From assembly GCF_017368455.1 (NCBI RefSeq), contig NZ_JAFNJU010000006.1:124001-188000 (forward strand): a DNA stretch of 64,000 bases, given 5' to 3'. A program made the position numbers and the translations under genes. Shown here piece by piece: positions 7,514-16,649 of this stretch (its first letter is position 1; every line of letters starts with the position of its first letter). Source of the stretch: Proteiniclasticum aestuarii (GTDB lineage Bacteria; Bacillota; Clostridia; Clostridiales; Clostridiaceae). The notes under the pieces were generated by a model. The model ran no database searches, was not told the DNA's origin, and was given only the letters and a program-made list of their open reading frames with translations.

Positions 7514-9190
7514 ATGGCCACGAAACAGCAGAAGAAAAGGAAGTTTGATTTCAGGAACAGCCTGAACTTCTGGAATTACGTCTCCGTGGGCAGCTTCATC
7601 CTGCTCTTCATTTTCCTGATCTATCCCTTCTCCTCCCTGTTCCTGGAGAGCATGAAGACCAGTGAAGGGGCATTCAGTCTGAAAACCTACTTCAACTTCT
7701 TCAGACTGCCATACTACTTCAACACCCTGAAGAACAGCTTCATCGTCTGCACCCTGGCGACGATTTTCTCTGTACTGGTGGGACTGCCCATGGCATACAT
7801 CACAAGCAGATTCCATGTGCCAGGGAAGAAATTCATTAACCTCATGGTCATTCTGTCGCTGTTGTCTCCACCATTCATCGGTGCTTATGCATGGATCATC
7901 CTGCTGGGAAGAAACGGTCTTGTGACCAATATCCTCGCGGCCATAGGCATCACGGCACCCACCATCTACGGACTGGGCGGAATCATTTTCATCTTCACAC
8001 TGAAATTCTTTCCGTATGTGTACCTCTACGCTTCAGGCGCTTTGTCGAGCATTGATGCTTCGCTGGAAGAAGCAGGAGAGAATCTGGGCATGTCCTCCTT
8101 TAAAAGAATCATGACCATCACCTTTCCGCTGATCCTTCCCACCATCACCTCCGCAGCCCTTCTGGTGTTCATGACATCTCTTGCGGATTTCGGTACGCCG
8201 ATGCTCATCGGAGAAGGATTCAAGACTCTTCCTGTAGTGGTCTACGACGAGTTCATGTCGGAACTGGGTGGAAATGCGGCCATGGCCAGCACGCTCAGTG
8301 TCATCATCGTGATGTTCTCTCTTTCCGTTCTTTTCATACAGAAGAAAGTGGTGGAAAAGAGAAGTTATATGATGAGTTCCCTGAGACCACCGGAAGTGAA
8401 GGAACTGCCAAAGGGAAAGAAGTTCCTGGCGACCCTGTTCTGCTACAGCGTAGTGCTACTGGCCATGGTCCAGCAGATCGTTGTCATCACCACCTCCTTC
8501 ATGAAGACCAGAGGACCGATTTTCCTCAAGGAATTCAGTCTGGAGAACTACAACCTTGTGCTGAACAGATTGTCCCTTAATATCCGAAATACCTTCGTGT
8601 TTGCTGTCATCGCCCTTACAGTGATGATCGTCCTGGGTATTCTCATCGCCTACATCATCGTCAGAAGACGATCGAAATTCAACAATATGCTGGATACATT
8701 GATCATGTTCCCTTATGTCATACCGGGTTCTGTACTGGGTATCACCCTACTGGTGGCATTCAACAAGCAGCCGATGGTGCTGAGTGGAACGGCGGCCATC
8801 ATCATCATTGCCTATATCATAAGAAAAATACCCTACACCGTGCGTTCCAGTGCCTCCATCCTCTACCAGATTGATCCGAGTATTGAGGAAGCTTCCATCA
8901 ACCTCGGCGTATCCCCCATGAAGACCTTCTTCAAGGTCACTGCCGTCATGATGGCCCCTGGCGTGTTTTCCGGTGCGATTCTAAGCTGGATCACAACCAT
9001 CAATGAGCTGAGCTCAACGGTCATACTCTATACGGGAAGAACGTCCACCATATCCGTGGCCGTCTATACGGAAGTGGTCCGAGCAAGCTTTGGTACTGCA
9101 GCGGCGCTGGCCTCCATCCTGACCTTGACCACCATCATTTCCATCATCGTGTTCAATAGAGTATCCGGTGGCAGGACCATATCACTATAA
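7514..9190 (+). CDS. afuB: ABC permease with two fused transmembrane domains (AfuB/FbpB type)
   Basis: 558 residues made of two homologous permease halves of about 270 residues, each with about six membrane spans and an EAA-type ATPase contact loop: SLEEAGENLGMSSFKRI in the first half and SIEEASINLGVSPMKTF in the second. Fused permeases are normal for the FbpB/AfuB family. It is coupled to the ATPase gene and forms the channel of the same importer. Confidence 0.9.
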   Translation: MATKQQKKRKFDFRNSLNFWNYVSVGSFILLFIFLIYPFSSLFLESMKTSEGAFSLKTYFNFFRLPYYFNTLKNSFIVCTLATIFSVLVGLPMAYITSRFHVPGKKFINLMVILSLLSPPFIGAYAWIILLGRNGLVTNILAAIGITAPTIYGLGGIIFIFTLKFFPYVYLYASGALSSIDASLEEAGENLGMSSFKRIMTITFPLILPTITSAALLVFMTSLADFGTPMLIGEGFKTLPVVVYDEFMSELGGNAAMASTLSVIIVMFSLSVLFIQKKVVEKRSYMMSSLRPPEVKELPKGKKFLATLFCYSVVLLAMVQQIVVITTSFMKTRGPIFLKEFSLENYNLVLNRLSLNIRNTFVFAVIALTVMIVLGILIAYIIVRRRSKFNNMLDTLIMFPYVIPGSVLGITLLVAFNKQPMVLSGTAAIIIIAYIIRKIPYTVRSSASILYQIDPSIEEASINLGVSPMKTFFKVTAVMMAPGVFSGAILSWITTINELSSTVILYTGRTSTISVAVYTEVVRASFGTAAALASILTLTTIISIIVFNRVSGGRTISL

Positions 9191-9215
9191 CAGAAGCAGA
9201 GACTAGTAAAGGCAG

Positions 9216-10643
9216 GTGAAACCTATGATCAGATTCGGAACAGGTGGCTGGAGAGCCATCATCGGAGATGAATTCATCAGAACCAACATCGTCATCGTGG
9301 CGCAGGCTCTGGCACTGCTCATGAAGAGAGAGAAAGTGGCGGACCATGGCATCGTCATCGGATATGATAAGAGATTTCTGTCCGACAAGGCAAGCAGATG
9401 GATCGCCGAAGTATTTGCCGGCAACGGCATCGCAGTGAATTTCATCGAGAAAGTCAGTCCCACACCACTCATCATGTATACCGTGAAATCCTTCGCCTGT
9501 GATTATGGAATGGCTGTGACAGCCAGCCATAATCCGGCAGACTACAACGGTATCAAGATCTTCACCAAAGGCGGCAAGGATGCGGATCTTTCTGTAACGG
9601 GAAAGCTGGAAGACCTGGCCAATGGACTGACTCAGGAAGACATTCGGACCATTCCATTTGAAGAAGGGGTCCGTCGGGGCATCATCAGGCGGGTGAGCCC
9701 GTTCAATGATTATGTGGATACCATCATCTCCATGATCAATGTGGAGAAAATCAGAAACAGCGAGCTGAAGGTGCTAGTGGATCCCATGTACGGGGTCAGC
9801 AAGGCAGCCCTTCAGACTGTACTCATAACGGTCCGCTGCGAGGTGGATGTGATAAACGATCGCCATGACACAAGTTTTGGTGGCAGAATGCCTTCTCCCA
9901 CCAAAGAGACTCTGGGTAAGCTCAGTGACATGGTAAGAGAAGGAAACTATGACGTGGGCATCGGTACAGATGGAGATGCCGACCGGCTGGGCATCATCGA
10001 TGAGGAAGGCACCTACGTCACCAGCAACGACATCATGAGTCTTCTCTACTACTACCTTCTGGAATACAAGAACTGGAAAGGACCCGTGGTCAGAAACCTC
10101 TCCACCACCCATCTGCTGGACAAGATCGCAGTGGATTACGGACAGATCTGTTATGAAGTGCCTGTAGGTTTCAAGCATATCAGCAGCAAAATGATTGAAT
10201 CCGGTGCCATCCTGGGAGGCGAAAGCAGTGGCGGACTGACCATCAAAGGACATATCAAGGGGAAAGACGGAATTTTTGCAGCTGCGCTCCTGGTGGAGAT
10301 GATCAGTGTCACAGGCAAAAGAATCCGGGAAATGCTGACCCTGCTCCATGATAAATACGGAACCTTCTACATGCAGGAAGAGAATCTGGCACTGACAGCG
10401 GAAAAGGAAGCAGACCTCAAGAAGAGGCTCTTCGAAAACAGGGAGCTGCCGGTTGAAATGGATCCCATCGAGCGGGTCTCCTATGAGGATGGCCTGAAGA
10501 TCTATTATGAAAACGGCGGATGGCTGGTGGCTCGTTTCTCCGGAACCGAAAAGCTGCTGCGTGTGTTTGCAGAAATGACCACCAGAAAAGAGGCCAGACG
10601 AGTGATAGATCACTTCCTGGATCATTTTGATATTTCCGAGTAG
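9216..10643 (+). CDS. Phosphoglucomutase/phosphomannomutase family enzyme
   Basis: 475 residues with all four family signatures in order: RFGTGGWRAIIGDEF at the N-terminus, catalytic serine loop VTASHNPADYNG, metal loop GTDGDADRLG, sugar-binding loop GGESSGG, and phosphate-binding ARFSGTEKLLRVF near the C-terminus. It interconverts hexose 6- and 1-phosphates. Start ATG 9225 (MIRFGTGG) is also possible and is the more usual N-terminus. It follows the permease by 25 bases, so hexose phosphate brought in by the importer could enter here. Whether it prefers glucose or mannose phosphates is not visible. Confidence 0.9.
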   Translation: MKPMIRFGTGGWRAIIGDEFIRTNIVIVAQALALLMKREKVADHGIVIGYDKRFLSDKASRWIAEVFAGNGIAVNFIEKVSPTPLIMYTVKSFACDYGMAVTASHNPADYNGIKIFTKGGKDADLSVTGKLEDLANGLTQEDIRTIPFEEGVRRGIIRRVSPFNDYVDTIISMINVEKIRNSELKVLVDPMYGVSKAALQTVLITVRCEVDVINDRHDTSFGGRMPSPTKETLGKLSDMVREGNYDVGIGTDGDADRLGIIDEEGTYVTSNDIMSLLYYYLLEYKNWKGPVVRNLSTTHLLDKIAVDYGQICYEVPVGFKHISSKMIESGAILGGESSGGLTIKGHIKGKDGIFAAALLVEMISVTGKRIREMLTLLHDKYGTFYMQEENLALTAEKEADLKKRLFENRELPVEMDPIERVSYEDGLKIYYENGGWLVARFSGTEKLLRVFAEMTTRKEARRVIDHFLDHFDISE

Positions 10644-10648
10644 GGATG

Positions 10649-10672
10649 AGGCATCGATAGATCGGTGCCTTT
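10649..10672 (+). terminator. Hairpin after the phosphomutase gene
   Basis: AGGCATCG (10649-10656) pairs with CGGTGCCT (10663-10670) with one G-U pair, then TTCC. The U-tract is short, so it may be a weak terminator or attenuator inside the operon. Confidence 0.5.
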
Positions 10673-10721
10673 CCTGCAGGACGAGAACCCAAGTACGTAA
10701 GCTGTTGAAGGAGGGAATGTT

Positions 10722-11654
10722 TTGATTGAAAACAAGCAGGAAAGAAACCAGGAGGAAGAAGAGGTAACCCTAATCTTTCTGGCAGCCGGCATGGGCAGAA
10801 GATTCGGCGGCAACAAGCAGCTGGCTGAGCTGGGCCCTCATGGACAGAGCCTCATGGCCTACAGTGCCTATGATGCGGTGAAGGCAGGATACAGGAGGAT
10901 TCTGTTCATTCTGAGGGAAGATATGGTGGAGGAGTTCATGGATACCCTTGGGAAGAATCTCATGAGACATATAGAAATCGGCATCGTGATTCAGGACAAG
11001 AACATGATCCCAGGAGCAATCACGCTACCCATGGAGAGAGAGAAGCCTTTAGGCACAGGACATGCCCTCTACTGCGCAAGAAAAGAGATCAGGGGCCCTT
11101 TTGTGATTCTCAATGCAGATGATCTCTATGGAAGGACAGTGCTGAAGGATCTCCTGGAGGCTCTGCGCGGAAAAGAGGATATGGTCATTCCAGGATATAA
11201 AGTGCTAAAAACATTGTCTCATCAGGGAAAGGTCTCCAGAGGAATCCTTGAGATCAATGCACAGAATGAGCTGGTATCCATCCGGGAAGAGGAAAGAATC
11301 TGGGCTGAAAATCATGAAGTCTATTGTGAGAAAGACCAGGAAGTAAAGCGAATCTCGGAGGATACCCTGGTCTCCATGAACATCTGGGGTGCACAGGGGA
11401 ATGTGCTGTGGGGGCTGGAGACGGTGTTTCAAGATTTTCTGAAAGAAGAGGGGAGAAATCTCCTGACCGACGAGTTCTACCTTCCAGAGGCTATGGATGC
11501 CCTGAGAAAGCTTCACGGCATCAGGCTCAGAGTCATAGAAGCCCGGGATGAGTGGATGGGAATGACCTACCAGGAGGACTTGAAGGATATCAGAAGGAAA
11601 CTCCAGGAGAAAATCAGGGAAGGCATCTATCCGGACTCTCTATTCGGAGAATAA
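10722..11654 (+). CDS. Sugar-1-phosphate nucleotidyltransferase-like protein
   Basis: 310 residues. The glycosyltransferase-A type nucleotide-binding motif LAAGMGRRFGGNKQLAELGP is near residue 18, and VILNADDLYGR is the metal-binding segment around residue 130; both are typical of sugar nucleotidyltransferases. The family member is not one of the classical GalU or GlmU types. The start is TTG 10722, seven bases after GGAGGG; the ATG at 10717 is out of frame. Placed after phosphoglucomutase it may activate a hexose-1-phosphate, an inference from order only. Confidence 0.75.
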   Translation: MIENKQERNQEEEEVTLIFLAAGMGRRFGGNKQLAELGPHGQSLMAYSAYDAVKAGYRRILFILREDMVEEFMDTLGKNLMRHIEIGIVIQDKNMIPGAITLPMEREKPLGTGHALYCARKEIRGPFVILNADDLYGRTVLKDLLEALRGKEDMVIPGYKVLKTLSHQGKVSRGILEINAQNELVSIREEERIWAENHEVYCEKDQEVKRISEDTLVSMNIWGAQGNVLWGLETVFQDFLKEEGRNLLTDEFYLPEAMDALRKLHGIRLRVIEARDEWMGMTYQEDLKDIRRKLQEKIREGIYPDSLFGE

Positions 11655-11741
11655 AGGAAGATGAACAGTTTCATCCATGGGCCTCATATACTATAATAAA
11701 AAGATGGAAGAAAATTTCTGGAAAAAGAGAAGGGGGATTCT

Positions 11742-13463
11742 ATGAAAAAGCTGAGAAGTTCATTTTTCGCAAAACTATTTGTGACGTATCTTCTGGTTGC
11801 CATGATTCCCCTTCTTCTGATCAGTGCCCTTCTTTACGGTTTTTCCGAGAGAATATTCCGGAACAATATCGAAGAGGAAGCATCCACCTATCTCATGGAA
11901 GTCTCAAGAGATGTGGATGCGCTCTACGGATACTATGAACAGGCCGTCTCCCTTCTGTCCAGAGACCCTCTCGTCATGAAGATCCTCAGCGAGCAGGAAG
12001 TGAGCGAGGAAGAAACGCGGAATCTGTATGAAAAGATGTATTATCTTTTTTCAGGCAGAACCACCACCATGTCGCTTTATATTCTCGGCATGGATGGAAA
12101 GACTCTTTTTCAATCGGATGTGGTGCCCAGGCATTATAACACTCGGGATTACATCAACTGGGGTGTACTTAGAAAAGCATCATCAGAGGGAGAGGAAATC
12201 GTGTTTCATCCGGCGGGCTACAGAGAGCGTACGGAGAACGACAAGGTGCTCACTGCAGCCAAAGCCGTGAAGATGGAAGAGACGCTGAAGGGGTTCATCC
12301 TGGTTGACGTGCAGCGGGAGGAGATCTCCAAGATCATCCACGGGAAAACCCAGGGGAACATCTGGGAAGTGATGCTTCTCAATGATATCGGTAATGTGCT
12401 GTACAGTAAAATACGGCGGGAGAATGAAGCAAAACCCTACATCGATGCAGAGAAACTGGAGACAGCGGAAGCCGCTTCAGGTTTTCTGTCGACGGTGGAG
12501 GAAGAGTCCTTCCACACGTCCTTCAGAAAGAGCAGAGCCTATCCCTATCAGCTGATTTCCTACTCTTCCCTGAACGATGTGAAAAGCAATGCCAGTTATC
12601 TTTTAAGGACCCTTGGTTATATCGGTCTTCTCACACTGGTGATCTCTCTATTGGTAGCCTACAAGGTTTCTAAATCTGTGTCAGGAGCGGTGAAGGACCT
12701 GGTTTATTACATGAAGAAAGTGGAAAAGGGAGACTTCAGTGAACGATTTCCCGTGGAGCGGACAGATGAAATCGGGGAGCTCATGCAGCGGTACAACAAG
12801 ATGGCCAAAAGGCTGGATATTCTCATCAGCAACATCATCGAGAGCAAAGACAGGCTGAAGAAATCGGAAATGAAGATGCTGCAGTCTCAGATCAATCCTC
12901 ATTTTCTCTATAACACCCTGGATACGGTGAAATGGATGGCGAAGATGCAGAGAACCGAAGAAGTCAGCAGCCTCATCACGAACCTGGCCACACTGCTCAG
13001 GATCTCCATGGAGGATGCGGAAGAGTTTCAGACGGTCCGTCAGAGCATCCAATGGCTGGAAAGCTATCTGTCCATACAGAAAGCCAGGTATGATGATGAT
13101 CTGACCTATGACATTCAGGTGGAAGAGGCACTCATGGATCATAAAATCCCGAAACTGATTCTTCAGCCCCTGGTGGAAAATGCCATTCTGCATGGAGTGG
13201 AAGGAAAAGGAAACATCACAGTCACCGGTTACAGAGAAGAGGAAAGCATGATCTTCGAAGTGAAGGACGATGGTGTGGGCATAGAAGAGAAGGTGGCCCT
13301 GAAGCTTCTTGAGGAAGGACCGGACAAAGGTATCGGCCTGACCAATGTCCATAGAAGAATCGAACTTCTTTATGGAAGAGGGTATGGGGTCAGAATCTTC
13401 TCTGAAGTTTCCCGAGGCACGACCATCCGCATCGCAATTCCTGAAAGGGGGCCTGTATTATGA
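11742..13463 (+). CDS. Sensor histidine kinase, YesM/LytS-like (HisKA_7 family)
   Basis: 573 residues. Two membrane spans (about residues 10-32 and 285-305) flank an extracellular dCache-like sensor domain; a HAMP domain follows (residues 308-360). The phosphoacceptor motif QINPHFLYNTLDTVKWM has His387, and an ATPase domain contains LQPLVENAILHG and DDGVGI. The stop overlaps the response regulator start by four bases. Sensors of this type usually detect sugars or related solutes outside the cell and control adjacent ABC genes, so the ligand may be the substrate of the importer at 5356-9190. Confidence 0.9.
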   Translation: MKKLRSSFFAKLFVTYLLVAMIPLLLISALLYGFSERIFRNNIEEEASTYLMEVSRDVDALYGYYEQAVSLLSRDPLVMKILSEQEVSEEETRNLYEKMYYLFSGRTTTMSLYILGMDGKTLFQSDVVPRHYNTRDYINWGVLRKASSEGEEIVFHPAGYRERTENDKVLTAAKAVKMEETLKGFILVDVQREEISKIIHGKTQGNIWEVMLLNDIGNVLYSKIRRENEAKPYIDAEKLETAEAASGFLSTVEEESFHTSFRKSRAYPYQLISYSSLNDVKSNASYLLRTLGYIGLLTLVISLLVAYKVSKSVSGAVKDLVYYMKKVEKGDFSERFPVERTDEIGELMQRYNKMAKRLDILISNIIESKDRLKKSEMKMLQSQINPHFLYNTLDTVKWMAKMQRTEEVSSLITNLATLLRISMEDAEEFQTVRQSIQWLESYLSIQKARYDDDLTYDIQVEEALMDHKIPKLILQPLVENAILHGVEGKGNITVTGYREEESMIFEVKDDGVGIEEKVALKLLEEGPDKGIGLTNVHRRIELLYGRGYGVRIFSEVSRGTTIRIAIPERGPVL

Positions 13464-14224
13464 TTCGAGTTTTAGTTGTGGAAGATGAAAAGATGATCCG
13501 CAAGGGCATCATCATGACCACCGACTGGCAGTCTCTGGGCTGTCAGGTGGTGGGAGAAGCCTCCAATGCTCAGGAAGCCTTGAAACTTGTGGAGGAGAAA
13601 AGCCCGGAAATCATCCTGACGGATATACGTATGAAGGGTATGAGCGGGATCGAAATGATTGAAGCCCTGAAAAGCAAGGAGGACATCCACTTCATCATCA
13701 TCTCCGGTTATTCGGATTTCGAGTATGCAAGAAGTGCACTCCGTCTAGGTGTGACGGATTATCTTCTCAAACCCTTCAGAGATGAGGAGCTTGAAAAAGT
13801 ACTGAAGAAAGTGGTCCGAGAAATTCATGAATCAGGAACAGACAAAGAAGAACTCGTCCTGGATTTTTTCACGGAATACAGGTTAAGGGATGATGCTCAG
13901 CCCAATCGCTATGTGGCGCAGTGTGTGAAATGCATTGAGGAGAACTATATGAAAGAGATGACCTGTGCTAAGACTGCGGAAGAGCTTGGCATCAGCGAAA
14001 GCTATCTGGCCAAACTATTCAAACGGGAAACAGGATATACCTATGTGGATTATCTAACTCATTACAGGATGAAAAAGGCCATAGAAATCATGGAAGAAGA
14101 TCACCCCAAAATCTATGAACTTGCTTATCTGGTCGGGTATAATGACGCCCACTATTTCAGCAACATCTTTAAGAAAGTCACGGGAAAAAGCCCAAGTTCA
14201 TACATGAAGAAATTCACCATCTAA
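13460..14224 (+). CDS. Response regulator with AraC-type DNA-binding domain (YesN-like)
   Basis: 254 residues. Receiver domain: acidic pair VVEDE, phosphoacceptor Asp55 in ILTDIRM, conserved ISGYSDFEYA and LKPF. The C-terminal 100 residues form two helix-turn-helix motifs of the AraC family (TAEELGISESYLAKLFKRET and AYLVGYNDAHYFSNIFKK). The linker is much shorter than in YesN (usually over 350 aa in total), giving a compact regulator. It pairs with the overlapping kinase gene and probably controls the promoter at 5298-5326. Confidence 0.92.
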   Translation: MIRVLVVEDEKMIRKGIIMTTDWQSLGCQVVGEASNAQEALKLVEEKSPEIILTDIRMKGMSGIEMIEALKSKEDIHFIIISGYSDFEYARSALRLGVTDYLLKPFRDEELEKVLKKVVREIHESGTDKEELVLDFFTEYRLRDDAQPNRYVAQCVKCIEENYMKEMTCAKTAEELGISESYLAKLFKRETGYTYVDYLTHYRMKKAIEIMEEDHPKIYELAYLVGYNDAHYFSNIFKKVTGKSPSSYMKKFTI

Positions 14225-14245
14225 AGTGAATAGAAGGAGAGATAG

Positions 14246-14857
14246 ATGAGAGAGATTAAAAATATCGTATTTGACATCGGAAATGTACTGATCAGATTTG
14301 ATCCGACGGAATGGCTGGTCAGAAACTATGGTCAGGATGAACTGGCCATGAAAGTACTGTTCAAGGAAGTATTCGGAAGCGAGGAATGGAAGATGCTGGA
14401 TCAGGGACTCATAAGTGATGAAGAGGCTGCAGAAAAGATCACAGCCCGTATTCCTGATTACAGGAAAGATGTGGAGAGGATCCTGTATGAATGGGAGAAT
14501 TTTCTCATCGGAGAACTGCCCGTTTCCGTCTATTTTCTGAGAAAGTTCAAAGAGAAAGGATACAATCTGTATGCTTTGTCCAACTACCCTCAAAGAGGCT
14601 TTGAGAATACCGAGAGATATTATCCGTTCTTTGAACTTTTTGATGGAAAAGTGGTTTCCTATGCCCATCAGGAAATGAAACCGGAACACAGAATCTATGA
14701 GATTCTACTGGAACAATATGATCTGAACCCTGCTGAATGTGTGTTCATCGACGATACACTGGCCAATATCCATGCAGCAGAGGAACTGGGCATGGAGGGA
14801 ATCCATTTCCATCACAACAATCAGCTCATGGAGCTGTACATGAGGCTCAGCAAATAG
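14246..14857 (+). CDS. HAD-superfamily hydrolase (copy 1), YihX-like
   Basis: 203 residues. Motif I FDIGNVLIRFD, motif II ALSNYPQRGF, motif III Lys in MKPEHRIYE and motif IV FIDDTLANI are complete. The DxGN form of motif I is shared with E. coli YihX, an alpha-glucose-1-phosphate phosphatase. A close paralogue lies at 18759-19379. It is preceded by AAGGAGAG and closes the operon before a strong terminator. Glucose-1-phosphate as substrate is inferred from the family and from the adjacent phosphoglucomutase gene. Confidence 0.85.
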   Translation: MREIKNIVFDIGNVLIRFDPTEWLVRNYGQDELAMKVLFKEVFGSEEWKMLDQGLISDEEAAEKITARIPDYRKDVERILYEWENFLIGELPVSVYFLRKFKEKGYNLYALSNYPQRGFENTERYYPFFELFDGKVVSYAHQEMKPEHRIYEILLEQYDLNPAECVFIDDTLANIHAAEELGMEGIHFHHNNQLMELYMRLSK

Positions 14858-14913
14858 AAACGGATATGAATAGAAGAAAATCAGCAGAATGAATCAGAAT
14901 ACTGATTGAAACG

Positions 14914-14959
14914 AGCGAAAAGATCCTGAACCGGTCAACCGAATCAGGATCTTTTCGCT
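14914..14959. terminator. Bidirectional terminator
   Basis: A perfect 16-bp stem (14914-14929 with 14944-14959) encloses a 14-base loop and contains A-rich and T-rich arms (AAAAGATCCTGA / TCAGGATCTTTT), so it can serve the HAD gene on + and the SOUL gene on -. Confidence 0.85.
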
Positions 14960-14974
14960 TTATCTAAAGCAGTG

Positions 14975-15487
14975 CTATTTCTTGGACGACACATCGATGA
15001 GGATTTCGTTTCGCCTGAAAAGGGGAGGAATGAAAGGCGGATTGTAGCGGGCAAGTCGGAAGGGTCCGGATGGGCTCAACCCCTTCTTATGGATCCAGTC
15101 CATCAGTTCTTTCTCATATTCTCTGATTTTTTTCTCTGTTGATGAACCGGAAAAAGTGACGGAAGCGGAAAGTCTGGGCTCGTTTCTTCTGATCTTCACC
15201 CTGGTACTGGAAGGCTTCGGCGGAGCATCTTCTGCATACTTCGACGGCATGACGAATTCCGTGGTGATCTTCTTTTCCTTCATTTCATTGAATACAGGCG
15301 TGGTCATGGAGATCTTCGTCTGGTCCTCATTGTTCCCGCTGATGTAATCGAAGATCTGACTGAAGCCGGAAGATCCTTCCAGGGTATCCTCTTCCACTGC
15401 TGCAGTGTAGAAGGCATCATACTGACGGATTTCAAAAGGTCCCTCCTTTTCCAGAACCTTATAGGGTGCAGTTTCATATTTTGACAA
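14975..15487 (-). CDS. SOUL/HBP-family heme-binding-like protein
   Basis: 170 residues, the only convincing minus-strand gene. The N-terminus YKVLEKEGPFEIRQYDAFYTA and the downstream KISMTTPVFNEM are hallmarks of the SOUL family, some members of which bind heme or porphyrin. Bacterial members have no well established role. It has a GGAGGTGATC ribosome site on the minus strand, shares a terminator with the HAD gene, and is divergent from the SatD gene, with 301 bases between them. No membrane or signal segment is present, so it is cytoplasmic. Confidence 0.88.
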   Translation of the reverse strand: MSKYETAPYKVLEKEGPFEIRQYDAFYTAAVEEDTLEGSSGFSQIFDYISGNNEDQTKISMTTPVFNEMKEKKITTEFVMPSKYAEDAPPKPSSTRVKIRRNEPRLSASVTFSGSSTEKKIREYEKELMDWIHKKGLSPSGPFRLARYNPPFIPPLFRRNEILIDVSSKK

Positions 15488-15683
15488 GGGATCACCTCCT
15501 GTGTTCCTGAGACAGGTGTCTTTGGGTTCATTATAGCTCTAATTTTCTGATCTGGAAATCGGTTTTGCAGTGAGCGGCTTGGAATATTTCCCGATGACAC
15601 CAGCTTAAGATTCACATCCCCATACGCTCGTCTGAAAAATCATCAGCAGATGGGATCTTCCATTTCTGAGCAGGACAATTCAT

Positions 15684-15733
15684 TATATCGGGTCTAAAGT
15701 AGGAAAATTCATATATCGGGTTTAAAATAGGAA
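15684..15733 (+). repeat. Two 22-bp direct repeats upstream of the SatD-like gene
   Basis: TATATCGGGTCTAAAGTAGG(AA) at 15684-15705 recurs at 15712-15733 with two differences (C/T and G/A), 28 bases apart. They lie just upstream of the promoter at 15740-15767 and look like a pair of regulator sites. The SatD protein has two HTH regions, so autoregulation is possible. Confidence 0.7.
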
Positions 15734-15739
15734 TAATAT

Positions 15740-15767
15740 TTGATTTCTGAAGGGAATCTGCTATGAT
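15740..15767 (+). promoter_or_regulatory. Promoter of the SatD-DUF3307 operon
   Basis: TTGATT (15740-15745), a 16-base spacer and TATGAT (15762-15767) precede the ATG at 15789, which has AAAAGGGGG as ribosome site (15773-15781). The direct repeats lie immediately upstream. Confidence 0.6.
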
Positions 15768-15788
15768 GTAGAAAAGGGGGTCATAGAA

Positions 15789-16649
15789 ATGGGAAGTACA
15801 GAAAGCAGACTGCATGTAGAAGAACTGAAGGAGAAATTCAGAAATCAGAAGATGATCAGCGTCGATGATTTTCTGGCATTTTATGAGGAGCTTTTGGGCA
15901 GCATCGGGAAAAATACGGTAAGTTCCTATATCTATCAGCTGAAGAAGCAGGGCATCATCAGAAATGTATCCAGAGGCCAGTATACGCTGACAGGTGGAAA
16001 GAGTGAAGAAGGAAGCGAATATATGGTCATCACCATGGATATCATCAAGTCCACCAGGACAGATTACAGAAAGTTCAACCGGCTGCTTCAGGAGAAGATT
16101 GAAAAAATCAATGAAGCCATTGTCCAGATTTATGGACAGGATAGAGGGTATCATATTTCTCAGGGAGATGAGATTCAGATTCTGTTTCCATTTGAGGAAG
16201 GACTGGGAACCCTCATGATGCTCACACTGAGTCATCTGAGCCCCTATGAAGTCAGATACGGCATCAGCATCGGAGAAGTGGAGGAAGAACTGAAAGAGAA
16301 CTCCTGGGAGATGAACGGTCCCATCTTCTGGAATGCAAGAGACCAGCTGGAAGCGGTGAAAAAGAAAAGCGGTTACAGCGGAGGAATCATCAGCGGATAC
16401 AGTGAAACGGATCGGGTGTGCAATCAGCTTCTGCCGCTGGTAAACAGTGCCATCGACAGAATCACGGAAAAGCAGTGGGAAGCCATACGGTATGAGCTTT
16501 TAGGCGTGGAGCTGGAAGAGACGCTAGAGCACATCGGCATCAGCAAAACAAGTTACTATGAAAGACTAAGTGCTTCCAATCTGGAAGAAATTCTGCTTTC
16601 TTTCAGAGCTGTTTTCGACCTGATGAAGGCAAGGAGGAGGAACAACTGA
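15789..16649 (+). CDS. SatD-family protein: winged HTH, cyclase-like core, C-terminal HTH
   Basis: 286 residues in three parts. Residues 1-68 look like a winged helix of the type seen at the N-terminus of AbiEi-like regulators (NTVSSYIYQLKKQGIIRNVS). Residues 77-200 match SatD and show a series resembling class III nucleotidyl cyclases: Asp84 in VITMDIIKST, the hairpin ISQGDEIQILF (Gly126-Asp127-Glu128), VRYGISIGEV (156-164) and NGPIFWNARDQLEAV (176-190). Residues 224-275 resemble a sigma region 4-type HTH (ITEKQWEAI, LEHIGISKTSYYERL). It overlaps the next gene by one base. SatD is named from the Streptococcus mutans sat locus and has no proven activity. The cyclase resemblance is my reading and needs structural comparison. 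Confidence 0.75.
   Translation: MGSTESRLHVEELKEKFRNQKMISVDDFLAFYEELLGSIGKNTVSSYIYQLKKQGIIRNVSRGQYTLTGGKSEEGSEYMVITMDIIKSTRTDYRKFNRLLQEKIEKINEAIVQIYGQDRGYHISQGDEIQILFPFEEGLGTLMMLTLSHLSPYEVRYGISIGEVEEELKENSWEMNGPIFWNARDQLEAVKKKSGYSGGIISGYSETDRVCNQLLPLVNSAIDRITEKQWEAIRYELLGVELEETLEHIGISKTSYYERLSASNLEEILLSFRAVFDLMKARRRNN

Noticed and set aside
5356-9190. Ferric iron ABC transporter
   Set aside because: The family name suggests iron, but there is no Tyr-Tyr pair in the receptor, I saw no clear Fur-type box in the promoter, and all neighbours act on sugar phosphates.
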